From the NCBI RefSeq assembly GCF_030272615.1, contig NC_081405.1, positions 20,599,047 to 20,663,046 on the forward strand: DNA of 64,000 bases, given 5' to 3'. This DNA is from Cryptomeria japonica. Taxonomy: Eukaryota > Streptophyta > Pinopsida > Cupressales > Cupressaceae. The position numbers were made by a program, and so were the translations under genes. Positions within the stretch are counted from its first letter, which is position 1. Each line of letters begins with the position of its first letter. Of this stretch, positions 1-13,232 are shown piece after piece. A model generated the notes under the pieces. It was not told the DNA's origin. It was given only the letters and a program-made list of their open reading frames with translations, and ran no database searches.

Positions 1-1610
1 ACACTCAAGGAAACCTCCCAACACCTCAGTATGATCAGAGTTTCTATATTTGGGGTTTAGACCTATAGTAAGGGTTTGAGTAAGTGTTGAGTGAGCGAGC
101 ATGGTAGTTAGAGTTGAGCAAGTGTATGAGCAAATGATGGGAAGAACTCAAGGAGGAAGTTTTGGGTTGAGTGAATCTTGTGAACATTGAAAGTGGGCCT
201 TATCTAGAAAACCAAAACCTTTCCTCACTCATTTGAAGGAGTCTCTTAACAGGAAGATTATACTTAGCTTTAATTGGTCCTCCTGTGGGTTCCTCCCTAT
301 CACTACTCCTAAAGGTAAAGGGAGTCCTTTAGAAGCCCCATTAAAATTATTTTTTATCCATCCTTCCTCAGGTTTAATCCACTCCACATCTTTAGCCTTA
401 TTAGATGATGGATGAACCCAAGAAGGCCCATTACCGGGCCAGAATATAGAACACTTATTATTCCTACACCATGAATCAATTTTTCTTGATTATTATGTTA
501 TTGACTATTTTGGCGAGTCTTTTTATAGGAAATATACCATAGACCATGTATTCAAAATAAATGGTTCAAGTGATATTACATGGATGGTGCAATACCTTTA
601 AGAAAGACATCTTCTATTTTTTTAATCAAAAGGGTGAAATACAAAAGTAGCTCTTGAAGAATCAATATGGTTTTGAAAATTTATGGAAGAGTTCTAATTG
701 AAAATGCGTAAAAGTACCACTTTACTATATGAAAATTGGATTTATCCCACTCTTACCAAAGAATCTCATTTTCAAAGAGAGAAAAGAACATTGAAGATCA
801 TGGATACCTCACCAAAGCAAAATATTCTAGATGTCATAATTTTCTCTCCAATTCCATTCAAGTGAAGTTATACTATGATCAAGAAGAAATAAATTGGAAT
901 CTCAGTCATCACATATTAAAACCTATGTGTAATGATTGGATTTAAGGCGATGTCATTTAGGGGGAGTGTGCAAGACATCACCTAGTGGCTAAATCCTAGA
1001 TGTAAGATAGGTAAAAGGCATAATATAAGACCTAGGCATTAAAATCACCAAATTCAATTAAATGCTTAGTCACAAGGAGTTACCATTGACGGGGAGTGTG
1101 CATAATAATGGAATCTCTAGATGTAAGATCTCAGGCATAAACTAAGACTTATAGGCATTTTAACACCTCAAGATGGCTAAATCTTTGGATGTAAGAAAGA
1201 CCTAACAAGAATAACATAAGACCTATAGGAATTTTTAAGTCCTATGAGCACATTTTTTTAATTCTTACAAGTATATTGTAAATTATTCTCCTTGTAAATC
1301 TTCCAATCATAAAAGCACTGTATTATATAAGACCTATGATCATGATGTAATGAACCTGGGGTGAGGCTAATTTGAGAAGACCAGAGATCCAATACATTTT
1401 TTTATAAGGACCTCGTAGCGTCTTTTTTAAAAAGGGATTATAAATTATGACAAGAGGGCCTTCATGTAGTCTAGAATGTACGATCTTCATGTTGGCATAT
1501 ATGTGTGTCCCTATTTATCACAATGAAAGAATACCTATGTTGCAGGGGTACTTCATTTTTTCTTTTATGGAAATTGACATGTGATGCCCCTTACTAACAT
1601 TAAGGGAGAG
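1..1610. other. AT-rich DNA without a recognisable gene
   Basis: No reading frame here resembles a family I know; the short frames at 233-415 and 736-945 are unrecognised. Between about 985 and 1236 a diverged motif, roughly CTAGATGTAAGA followed some 35-45 bases later by AAGACCTAGGCATT, occurs three times, so this part is itself repetitive. The stretch ends with a purine-rich run (1601-1610) next to a candidate LTR, so it may be the tail of an old copia element. That is inference. Confidence 0.4.
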
Positions 1611-2107
1611 CATTAGAACATAATGTTATTAGGGGTCACACCCTTATAACATTTTTATATTGTTCTAAAATAAGGCTATAAAACCTTATGATATAAAGAC
1701 TGGTTGCTTTGATTAGGTGTGACTCATACCCCTTAAGGTATTTGTTACCCTTTCTCCTTTATTTAAGGAAGTTCTCTCTCATTTGAGTGGGTATGAATTT
1801 GGAGTTTTATAGTGAGTTATATCGCTATGCAAAAAAGGTGTTATTTGTCATGTGGAAATAAGAATAAGTATCCTCAGGCTTAGTCTATATTTAATAGACT
1901 ATATTTTTAAGTAATTTGATAAAATTATGCTTTATGGGGGTTTTTTACCCAAAAGGGTTTTCCCCATGTACATCTTGTGTAATGTGTTAAATTTAGGTTT
2001 GAATGATTCTCATTTCATCATTTTATATTTTTTTAATAATGATTAGTATTCTAAGATCCTAATTTCTAACAAAAAATTCTATGGTTTTTTCACTTAAATG
2101 TCTATCA
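1611..2107 (+). repeat. Candidate copia-type LTR (fossil)
   Basis: A purine run at 1601-1610 is followed by a sequence resembling a copia LTR start (TTAGAACATAATG). The stretch then has the late-LTR style of copia elements, a G run, TTTTCCCC and CATCTTGTG around 1935-1980, and ends in TCTATCA. A TGGTACTAGTG string follows, loosely like a tRNA-Met primer site. There is no second copy in the window to confirm the ends. The element it belonged to is broken and old. Confidence 0.4.
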
Positions 2108-2149
2108 TGGTACTAGTGAAGATTTGAAATGTTGAATATAGGTGTCATT

Positions 2150-5100
2150 CCTATTACTTTCAGTAACTTGCTCATAGGCGTTTCTTAAATCCAACTTCTT
2201 GAGAATCTTACATGGACCAATCTTCCTCATATTTAGCTCATCATATGTGCCTATAGGAAATCTTTTTTCCAAGACATATCATAACTTAGTCCCCAACTGC
2301 AATTTCCTTAGTCTTTTATTTTCATCTAGTTGACCTTTATAATTGTTTTTCCATATTTAAAAGTGTTCCTTAACCTAATTGTACACTATTTCCATGTAGC
2401 CTATAAATTCATCTACTTTTATAATCCTTTTATAATCCTTACAAATTTATTTGAGTGTTTCTACTCTAGGATGCAATAATCACTATATGAAATGATGTCC
2501 TTCATTTTCTTTTTTCACTAAATTATTGTATGTACACTCTTATCGCGGTACAATTATGTCTCAATTTTTCGCCTTATCTCCTACTATACATATTAAAAAA
2601 ATTCCCAAATTCCTTTTTACCACCTCTATTTTTCCATCAGTCTACGGATGAAGTATTGAAGTGAATTTGAGATTTGTCCATTGTCCTCATTATCTTCCAA
2701 AGTTTCCTCTAGAAATATCCTATGAGCTTGGTGTCCCTATCTAAAATATTGCTTCACGGTAATCCACACAATCTTACAATGTCCTTGAAAAATAGGTTAG
2801 CAACATGAACCACATCATGTATTTTATTATAAGAAATGAAAAATTCCATCGTGGAAAATTGGTCCATTGCTACAAATACAAATCATGTCCTCTTTGTGTC
2901 TTTGAGAACCCAATAATAAATCCATTCTTATGTCTTCCCAATTTCTTTCTATTACCATCAAATTTTGGTATAATTTGGTGTTTTGACTACTTCCTTTTGC
3001 AACTAGACAAGTTTTATACTCTTGAACAAATATACTTACACCCTTATTAATTTAAGGCAAAAAATAATATTCACTTGCCAAATCTATTATCTTGTCTATA
3101 TCAAAGTGTCCTTGTAATCTACCACAATATCTCTCCTTGATCAAGTTCTGCTACATTGAACTTGTAGTACTGCACAATTTGTTCCCCTTGAATAACATAC
3201 CACCTTGAATGAAATAGTCTAGCCACTTGCTTGTGTCTACATGTCTGGATTTCTAATAGATTTCTAGGCTTTCACTAAAGCTAGGTCATCTTCGTAACAG
3301 TATTTTAGCTCTTCAAATCCCATTATAACTACCTTCATATTCGTTAAATTTTTTATTCTCCTACTCAATGCATTTGCTACCTTGTTGGACTTTTTTTCCC
3401 TATGCTTCAAAGTATATGTATAACTTTACATGAATTCTCCCCATATCGTGTGTCCTTGGTTCAATTTACTTTTTCTACTTAGTTATTATAAGGCTTGATG
3501 GTAAATATACAACACAAATTCATTTGGAAACAAGTAATGTCTGCACTTCTTCAAAACTTGAATTATACAATATAATTTCTAATTAATCATACATTATCTC
3601 TTCTTTGCGTCATTCAACTTTTCACTAAAAAATGCTATTTGTCTCCCTTATTGACTCAATACTAGTCCTATTGCACTTTCAATAGTATTACAATCAACTT
3701 GAATACTTTATCAATATTAGACAAGTCTAACATTGTGATGCAGCCATAACCGGTAAAACCCTCAAAGAGAATCAATCGGCTTATGAAGCAAGAGTAGGAC
3801 AACAAAAGCAGCAAGAAAACATAACAAGATTGCATAAACAAATCATATTATTTCTTTAGAACTTTCGGAAATCATCTCGCTATCATCATAATCATGAAAG
3901 AACATCTGATAGTTAACTGGTTACATGCAGGCCATCAACTAGATACAATCCAATCCGGGACTCTAAGAATCAACCAGATCACAATATGTGAATCTCAATC
4001 CTTATTCTCAATTCTACTTCCTTTGCCCCTACAAATAATTACATAACATCATATTTATACCCACCGGAACATATCCGGGTCGACCTCATAAGATTACATT
4101 TACCAATGCAGGAAAATGAAACTTGTAAATAGGTCGGCCCTAAGAATTAAAGAAATCTTTTTGGAAAACAACAACCAAGAGATGCGATTCAGCTTGAAGG
4201 TCGGCCACACGCCAAAGAACATTGGACAAGCCCTGAAATAGATCCACACACCAAGAATCACGCCGGTAATGAAGGAAAATCAATCGGTAAGGACAAGAGT
4301 TGTCCCGAAACCTAGAAACAGTCAACCAGAAGCAATAAATGACCGGAAAAGAACCCAAATGAACTGAAAATATGAAATTAAGAACATGAATCCGCTTGGA
4401 AACTGAAAATAAGATCTGCCATGAAAAGAAAGCAACTACCAGTGCCAATCGGTAAGAACACATAAAACTGTATAAAGAACTAAACAAGAACAAAACTGAA
4501 AGGAAATATTTTTGGATGATGCAAGATTTCTCATCGATCGGGGATTCTCCTGCATCACATTGACTATCCTATTACCTTTTTTCTTAACAATTTAAAACTC
4601 TTTTCTACTCCTAATGGCCAGTTGAATTCATTTAGGTCTTCCCTCGTTGTTTATGTCACTGTCATGTAGATGTCACTTTAAATCCTAATTAAATTTCTAT
4701 AGAAACTTGCCATCCCACAAAAATATCTCACCTCTCCAATGTAGGTTGATATTGGCCATTTTGCAATTGTCCTTACCTTATCTAGGTCTATCTTCAACCC
4801 TTCCAGATAAATGGAAAAATACAAGTAGACTAATCTTATTTTTCATGAAACTACACTTCTTTATATTATCAAGAGTTTCTCTTCTCTCAAATTTTGAAAT
4901 ACTTGCTTAATATTTTTCAAATGTTCCTCTTTTTCTCTACTTGAAATTATAATATCATCCAAGTAAACAATAACAAAATTACCCAAGAACTATTTCAGAA
5001 CCTTGTTCATCAATTACATGAATGTAATTGGTCCATTGGTTAATCCAAAAGGAATGACTAGAAACATTCATACAATCTCTCATTTTTCTTGAACACTATC

Positions 5101-5650
5101 TTCCATTCATCTCTTTCCCTGATTATGATATAATGATATCTACTCTTTAGGTAAATATTTGTGAAGTAATTTGCACCACTCAAACAATCCATAATGTCAT
5201 ATATCCTTGGCAATGGGAATCAATACTTGATAATGATATTTTTGATGACTCTTGAATATGTTCACATCTTCCATTATCCATCTTTCTTTGGTGCTAACAT
5301 TATTGGTACAACACATGGGATTAAACTTTTCGAGATCAACCCTTTTATCATCAACTCTTGTACTTGCCTATTTAGCTTTGCACTCTCTATTGGTGTCATC
5401 TATGTCCTTTGTTTGAAAAAATGGTTCAAAGTATTAGGTCTATGTGATGATTGATACTTTGGACTAGTGATAGTCCTAACATATTCTTTGATACAATATC
5501 TTGGTATTATGTTAGCAATTTAGATATTTTCTTCTATGTTGGTTCCTCTTCATGCATTCTAATGATCACACTTTCTTGGAATCAATGCAAAACACATATT
5601 TTCACATCTTAGTCTATCCAAAGAAAAAATATTCTATTGTTGGTTAACAA
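2150..5650 (-). mobile_element. Ty3/gypsy pol remnant (fossil, interrupted)
   Basis: Read on the minus strand, this stretch carries gypsy polymerase parts in the expected order. Pre-RT and RT-like sequence lie at about 5450-4600, including a YLDD active-site-like motif near 4955-4970. Integrase and post-integrase-like sequence follows down to about 2160, with a short GDxVM-type stretch near 2290. It is heavily decayed with many breaks, and no matching pair of LTRs was found. An unrelated LTR (3736-4557) sits inside it, so this is the older layer. The family call is from remembered motifs; the outer limits are approximate. Confidence 0.7.
3736..4557 (-). repeat. Solo gypsy LTR with 5-bp target duplication
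   Basis: This 822-bp unit starts TGATGCAG and ends CTGCATCA, a perfect 8-base terminal inverted repeat. It is flanked on both sides by CATTG (3731-3735 and 4558-4562), the 5-bp target duplication typical of LTR elements. It belongs to the same family as the LTRs of the gag-pro element at 47021-51087: both share the leader-like TTACATGCAG stretch, the AGATTACATTTACCAA stretch and the terminal GGGGAT...CTCCTGCATCA. No internal region is present, so it is most simply a solo LTR left by recombination. The reading frames within it are not genes. Confidence 0.85.
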
Positions 5651-5662
5651 ATTTATCTTAAA

Positions 5663-7350
5663 ATGAGGCACTCAATGGATTTTGAAATGACTATAACGAC
5701 TAGTGTCCCCACCCCTCCTACAATGACTTCGTTTACGACCGCTCTGCTTGCAACAACTTCATCTGTACCTTTTGTTATGGCTCCGTTTGCACCTGCCACC
5801 CCTACTTCCTCTATAGGGGTTCCTACTCGGGGTCCTATCCTAGCTGGTGATGTGTGTGGCCCTACACTTGTGGGCTCTCCCACCTTTCATGCTGGTGAGC
5901 CTCCTCTTGCCCCCTTGGTTGTGGGTGGGTCTAGTGTTGCTATTGGTGGTCCCACCAACGCTTGTGTTGGAGCCCCTCCTCCTCGATCTTTTTCTTCTAC
6001 TGGTGAGTGGAGATTTTTTCGTGTTGCCAAATCTGTTGCTACTCTTCCTCCCAAAGGAAAATCTTATCCTCTTCCTTGTGCCAAGACCTTCTCAATGGTG
6101 ATTTGTGGTCAAGGTGTGGTAGAAAATATTGGCTTCTACGAACATTGTGGGTTGGTGTGCTAATTTATCGGGTTTTGGCCCTCCCTTTTGGATCTACATC
6201 ATTGGGTGAGTAATTCTTGGAAGCCTTTGGTTGTTGGCACCATTGGGATTTATCCTTGTGCTAAAGGTTTTTTTATTGCTTCCTCTATTTCCTCTATGGA
6301 CCGTGACTTGGTGTTGAGCAAGCTATGGGCTTGGGGAGTTTAATCTCTCTCGGTCAAACCCTAGACAAGTTCTTTCAACCCTCTTATTGAACCACTCAAT
6401 GTGTAGTTAGTGTGGGTTTGTCTTCCCAATCTTCCTCTCCATTTTTGGGAGCATTCTTGTTATAAGGCTATTGGCAACTTTATCGAACACTTCTTGAAGG
6501 TCGATGATACCACATCCTTCATGGCTCATTGTACTTTTTCTCTCATTCTAATCGATATTGACATCTTTATGCCTCTCCCTACGGGTGTGGTTCTTATAGT
6601 TGGGGATAGGCCATGGACTCAATCGATGGATTATGAGGGCCTCCCCTTTCGCTATCGTAGATGCTCCTCAACTAGTCACTTATCTTTTGATTGCTCTCTC
6701 TCTCGCATCGTAAAGGTTTTGCGACTTGGTGGAAGGATGTAGTTGTTGATCACTTGACTGTAGATGCTTCTAATCATGATGACTCTTCTCATACGAATGA
6801 CTCCTCCTCCCAAGATGAGGTTGTGCCTCTTACTGTTGTTGAGGCCTTTGCTGGCCTCCTAGATACTACCGGTGTGGCCTCCTTTGGGCTCGAGGCTTTT
6901 ACTCTTGTTGCTCCTATTTTGTAGCAACAATCTACTCTTGGTGAGTCTTCTCCAGGTATTGTTCCCGCAACAACAGCTTGCTCCAGGTGTAGACAAAAAC
7001 TCTGAGGAGATTTCCCCACTTGATCCTACTTGCAATGGTGTTTCTAATAATAGTATTGCCTAGATTGTTGTTTGTCGTAGGCGTAAACGTAAGTCTTCCC
7101 CCCCCCAAAAAAAACTCTTCCATGTCGAGTTATGGGTGATTCTCCCTACTCTTGACTCGGGTTTATAGCTTTCTACTATTGTTTTGTTGTTTGTTTGGCA
7201 GGCCTTGTAACAATGGTCTTCTAACTTTTTGTTAATGGCCTGCTCGACCTAAGCTTGTATAGGGCCAACATCCTAGTTTTGTTGCCTTTCTTTTATGTTG
7301 CCTATGAGTTGTTGTATATAGGGCCAACACCCTTGTTTTGCCACTTTAAT
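5663..7350 (+). pseudogene. LINE ORF1 remnant (DUF4283 type) with 3' tail
   Basis: The plus strand encodes, in several broken frames, a protein of the plant L1-type LINE ORF1 class. An N-terminal Pro/Ser/Thr-rich stretch (about 5690-6000) comes first. A DUF4283-like RNA-binding region follows (about 6110-6640, with VWVCLPNLPLHFWEHS-like and SMDYEGLPFRYRRC motifs), then a decayed knuckle with HLSFDC, and a tail reading CNGVSNNSIA near 7035. A second, opposite-strand member at 9430-10960 shares the central block and the tail. No endonuclease or RT frame follows. Instead a 3' segment holds two copies of a TATAGGGCCAACA motif (near 7258 and 7318). The copy has stops and shifts and is not functional. 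Assignment rests on family memory. Confidence 0.7.
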
Positions 7351-8555
7351 CAACAAATTTGTCTTTATATGATATTTATATTTTTCAACTCTATCTGACC
7401 TATTTCATAATGGCAATCTAAACTAGCAATTGGGTAAGTTGTGTGATCATCATCTTCCCTCTGAATTTTAGAGGTACAACTCACTTGTAAGATCAATTTA
7501 TTTTTTGAATAATGAAACAATGGTTTTCTTTTAACTAGAAAGCAGAGAAAGCATCCAAACAAATACTTATTCAAAATAAAGACATAAATAACATTTAGCG
7601 CCCTGGTTAACATTGATTTTTAATAGTAAAAAACATTCAAGAATTTAATATGTGGAAATTTGTATCTGACATTTGATATTTCAGAACACATGTTGTAATA
7701 TCAATTGAAAAATTAAAATCATCTTAATCAAGAGTTTGCCAAATTAAGAAGAAACTAAATGCTCATAAATAGCTATCACACTTGCATAAAAAAATGATAA
7801 CACATAAATTTATTATTGCACATGGACCAAATGATATTTAAAAAATCTAAGCATTCAAATTTGCAAGTGCACAAATTCACAAACTTCTTTCAAAAATGGC
7901 AAAATCTTTACTAGTATATTTTTCTTAGTCATGTATCAAAAATAATTATGAACCCCCATAAAGTCTTTGGTTACATATTCAAAATTTTTTAATGTAACTG
8001 CAATCTTTAAACAAGGATTTTAAAACATTTAAAAAGACTTAACATTACAAAACATTAAAGTCTTTAAATAATATCAATGTGAAAAGAAAATTATTGTTGA
8101 GGTGTCAAATTCATTGAATCCACCTTGTCGTCTTCTCCCTGGTATGATTGGTTGCACACCTAGTTTTATACTCTCTAAATGCCTAGTTTATTGTTCAACA
8201 TCAGTATATTTTCACAATCCATTCGATTAATGGTGTATGCTTCTGGATTCAATTGTGCGAGAATTTTGCATCAACGTTTTGGATCACACTCTGTGATCCA
8301 TCATCGAGAAGATAGAGAGCATAAGGAAAAAAATGGGTAAAGTTGCAAACCAAGTCATAATAAAAAGAGAGAGAAAGGTGGAGGGAGAGAGAAGGTACCA
8401 AGATAGGACAAGTGTCAATTGAAGAGAAGGGTGGAAAATAAATAAATAATAAATGAAAATAAATCAAAAGACAACAAGAGAAAAGACAAAACAATAAAAG
8501 AGAAGAAAATGAATACAAAATAAAAGAGCAAAACAAAAACCCAAAATAAACACAA
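7351..8555. other. AT-rich DNA, nothing recognised
   Basis: I see no gene or element signature here. The minus-strand frame at 7365-7613 has no family resemblance. The right end grades into the purine-rich flank of the microsatellite. Confidence 0.5.
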
Positions 8556-9092
<537 letters not shown>

Positions 9093-9429
9093 TTATTATC
9101 ATGTTGATGGATGATGACATTATTAGTCCTTAACTTCCAAAGAGTGTTGTTTCCTTTGATATTGTCCAATTTAGTTGTGAAGGTTGTTAGGTGATTATCA
9201 CATTGTGTTAGATAAGAATCAATCATAACCAATTTTATAATGTTCTCTTTGCAAAACGATTGTTTGTTCATTAAAAGATTCTTCAATCATCTTTGTCCTC
9301 AATTTGATGTTTCTTCCTCAAGTGAATGTTTATGCCTAGTAGATATTTTTTAACACCAAACCTGATTTGATTGTATTCTTTTATCAATTTGTTTTGATTA
9401 GATGAGCATGAGAAGTGCTTGAGCCCATT

Positions 9430-10960
9430 ACAGTTCAACCATTAGGGCAAATGAAACAAATTTGACAAGATGCAAGATTGGGGAAAAATTAATAAGGAAC
9501 TAGAGTTTTTTACTAGAGCAAAGAAATAGTGGGAAACAAGGGTCTCAACCCTATACCAAAGTCTTCTCTTTTGCAACACATAAAAGAGAAAGGTGAAAAT
9601 AAGAAGAACCTTTCCTCTTCCTACTAACAACAATCCAAGCAATACTGTCATCCAAAACCCCATTACATCAGGAAACAAGAGGTGAATCCCTCACCAGGGA
9701 ATTAGCATCATCTGAAGGAGGGAAAACAAGGTGTCCAGTCAAGAGACAAGAATCAATCATAGGAGAAGGCTGAATCTAAGTGGATGCAATTAAAAGAACT
9801 AAATGCTTAGCAAGATGATCCATTATTGGGACAATCAAAGACAAAGCATGAGGATCCATAGTAGGTGTAATAAGGGGCCCTAGAGTGAACAAAATCTGAC
9901 AAGAAGCTAGAGAAATCACGATAGGAACATCAAGTTAAAATGAAGCCACATCGGGAACATGAAGCATAGTAGAGTCCTAGGTAGAGCCATCAAAGGAGGA
10001 GGAGGTAGGAACCTCAATGGTTAAGTGGTCTTCCTTTACATCCTTCAACTTGGTAATTGAATCTTTTCAACATGAAAAGAAGCAATTTGAAGCTAGATAA
10101 CCTATAAAAAAGTAGCAACAACATAAAAAAGGGAGGACCTCTTAATCCAGTAGTTGCATCCAAGGCATGTCCATGACCATCAGAACCATGTCCCCATGAG
10201 GAGGTATGGAGATTTCAATGTCAACTAGAATGCAGGCAAAGGTGAAGTGACACATGTGTAAGGTAGAACCATCAACCTTCAAGAAATGGCCAAACAAGTT
10301 GTCAATGGCCTTGTAGAAAGTCTGCTCCCAAAACTAGAGGGGAAGATTCGACAATCCGACCTAGTTCGAAGACATAAAAAGTGGTTCAGTGAGGAGATTG
10401 AAGGAAGGAGTCCAAGGATTGAGTGAAAGAGAATTATCTCCCCAAGCCCAAATTTGTCTCAACACCAAATTTTTGTCTTCGAATTAATAAAAAGAAGCAA
10501 TGAAAAAGCCCTTAACACAGGAAATATCTCAATCTTACTGATCACAATAGGCTTCCAAGTTTCATGGTCCTAGTTGTGTAGATTAGGAAAAGTAGGCCAA
10601 AGGGTGGAGAATCGACACACCAAATCATGCCTTAGGTAAAAAGCCACATTATCAACAACATCCTTTCCATAGGGTATGATGGGAGAAGGTTTAGCACAAG
10701 AAAGTGGTCAACACACTTGCTAGGGGTGAAGGGAAAGACCGAGTAGCATCAGTGTAGCTATGAGACTTAGCAGAAGGGTTGAACACAAAGGAAGGGCTAG
10801 GATGAACAACAAACTGCACACAACCTTGCACCAAAAAGGTCGCATCCTCAAACAAAAGGGAACCAAAACTGGAAGGGAGAACCTTTTTACCTAGAAGAGA
10901 ATCAGCCACCAACGGATCCACAACAAACCTGAAGTATTGACATCTTCCTTAAGAGCCGCA
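9430..10960 (-). pseudogene. Second LINE ORF1 remnant (DUF4283 type)
   Basis: On the minus strand this repeats the order of the plus-strand copy at 5663-7130. It has a Pro/Ser-rich start (about 10921-10700), a KDVVDNVAFYLRHDLVCRF-like block matching VVENIGFYEHCGLVCRF of the other copy, a LSNLPL-type motif near 10350, and a tail reading CNGVLDDSIAWIVVSRKRK near 9600-9660. It carries multiple stops and frame changes, so it is dead. No ORF2 (endonuclease/RT) is seen downstream. The two copies are clearly diverged, so this is old. The LINE assignment relies on the known pairing of DUF4283-type ORF1 with plant L1 elements. Confidence 0.65.
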
Positions 10961-11049
10961 ATAGTAGGCGCAAAGGCCACGTGAGGATCTACAGTTAGCC
11001 ACAAGGGTCTCACAAGCAACACATGCACAAATGGGAAAACTCATTTAAA

Positions 11050-12650
11050 AAATTATGCACAAGACTTGTTACTATGTTGAAAACTCTTTTATCAACTTGT
11101 TCTTCTCAATGATATTGTGTTTTAGGAATGTAAACTTCCACTTAATTCTCTTCCTACACATAATGCACCTGGTATCATCAATACCTGGAAGTATATTTTT
11201 TTCAACCAATTTATCCATCTCGAGATCTATAATTTATTTCAAGTCATTGTTTGTCTGGTACCATAAGGATTCCTCATGTTTGGTGTTCACATTTTTTTGT
11301 ATCAATATCCTTTTTCAATGGTTCAATATCATGACATAATTTCCTTATATCTTGGAAAAACTTGTTTCCTTTGGTAACATAGTCATTTAATCAATCTTTT
11401 GTGATCTTATCATATGATCTATATTTGTGAACCTTTCCAACGATTTCTTTTCCAATAGTTGAAGTTAGGTCAGATGAATCACCTATGTGACTTAATGGTT
11501 GGGGAGATGGGTCACCTAAGGAATTTAGAAAAATAGTTAAAACCTTTACTAACTACTTCAATTCATCCTTATTCTGCTTATCCTTTGATGTCCTTTCTAC
11601 AAATTTTGTTGTTACCTAGAAGTCATGCATGCCCCTATCTCTGGTAGAGAATCCCAGGTTGACCTTTGTTATGTTGAAATCTTTGGCACTTATTTGGATT
11701 GGGTCCTTTTGTGCAAAGGGATGTGATACTTCTACATATAAAGTACTTGTTTTGTTGTCCTCCATCAACTTGGATGCAATCTTTAATTTCTTGTCCTTAG
11801 GAGTCCTCTGCAACAATTTCCCCACAACATCCCTATCTAAAATATCTATTTGGATATTTTTTTCTCAGAAAGAGTTTTCTCAAGCCATGAAGGAGAGGTG
11901 GAGGTTGGCATTGATTTAGTACTAGGGAAGCAAAATCCAAAGCTCTCCTAAGAGGAGTATTGGACATTTCATTATCAAGAGGAGGGGTAGGGCCAACCCT
12001 AGGTGGTGATCTTCGTGGCACATTCTTGTGGGGGAGAATTAGGGGAATCACGAGGAGGAGATTTGATTTCTTGAGACTAAGATGAATTCATATCTACATC
12101 TTCTTTTGTTATCTCCTTTTTCTTAACTTTCTCCTTTCATTTTGCTTTCCTTTTCTCCTTCTAAGAAGTGTTTTCACATGTTTATTAGGTAGTCCTCTTT
12201 CTAGAGGATCTTCACCATCACCCCCTCTGCCAGTTCAAGGCATTCGTTGAGAAGATGAGGGAGATGGGCCTAAGGTTGAAGAAGGTTGAGTTTGGCCTCT
12301 TTCTCCTTGACCTATGGTATCCCATGATTCATGAGGTTTCACATTTGACTTCTCTGCATTTTTCTTGGCTAACCACTCCTAGTCCTCTTCAACAAAACTA
12401 TAGTTTTGATTTTAATATTTTTTTGTTTCCTTGATGCTCTAATTAAATGGCACTAATAGTTGCACCTATACATGGTTGATAAATATAGGATCCACAAAAT
12501 CAGATTCATCATCATTATTATCTAAGATATCCCAATTGAGTTCAAAAGTCACAATTTTCCTTAGAGTCATCCTCATTTAGCTTCTTCATCTTACCTCATA
12601 TTCATCAGCACAATCTTCCCACTAATCTTCTAAATGTGGGAGATGATAGA
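11050..12650 (-). pseudogene. Unrecognised broken coding region
   Basis: The longest intact piece on the minus strand (11616-11825) reads as a charged, soluble-looking protein with a TPKDKKLKIASKLMEDNK stretch. Similar Lys/Asp-rich sequence continues downstream to about 11290, including DPSPQPLSHIGDSSDL and LCHDIEPLKKDIDTKK. Upstream (11833-12051) is a short Pro-rich piece. I do not recognise the family. The continuity of character over 700 bases suggests a real but decayed gene or element ORF. It lies immediately upstream, in the same orientation, of the LINE ORF1 remnant, but I cannot show that the two belong together. Confidence 0.35.
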
Positions 12651-13232
12651 AGATTGGACCTAATTGTAGGTTATTTTTGACAAAATCTTTATTATCAAAT
12701 GGGTATCTCATTTCATAGAATTGCATATGCAAGTTGTAACCATAAAATTTTAGAATTTGAGCTATGAGAAAAATTAGTGTTCATGTTTTGATCACACTTT
12801 GATCATTTAATTAATTTTTAATAAAAATTAATCAAATAACCTTGTCTATTTTTTAAGATATTTCTAAAGCTATAAATAAATTCAAGAAATTCTGAAAATT
12901 ATGGCCTATAGAGTAGTATAATAAAATATTTTGGCCTTTCCCTCAAGCCACATCTCCCTCGCCTTTCTTAGATAGTGGGATCATTGATCTTCGTTACTAC
13001 CCATCTGGATAGATTTGATTTGACATTTCTTAGCAAGAAACAGAGATCATGTATTAACGCCACTACAATTGGGATGACTTATGTGTTGGTTGGCACGAGA
13101 GATCATTAATGACATAAGTGCTAGGATATCCCACTTCTCTTTGACAATCATGAGAGTGTATGTATGGGTCTATTTATAGACCCTTCACCTCTATTTTTCT
13201 CACATTTCTTGGTGTAGTTAAGCTATCTTGGA
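12651..13232. other. No gene recognised; possible TATA-bearing leader
   Basis: AT-rich DNA. A TCTATTTATAGACCC string at about 13171-13185 looks like a TATA region some 55 bases upstream of the unrecognised reading region at 13233. This is suggestive only. Confidence 0.25.

Noticed and set aside
4140-4493. A 117-residue minus-strand frame
   Set aside because: It lies wholly in the solo LTR 3736-4557, and the corresponding part of the related LTR at 47021 gives a different, unrelated frame.
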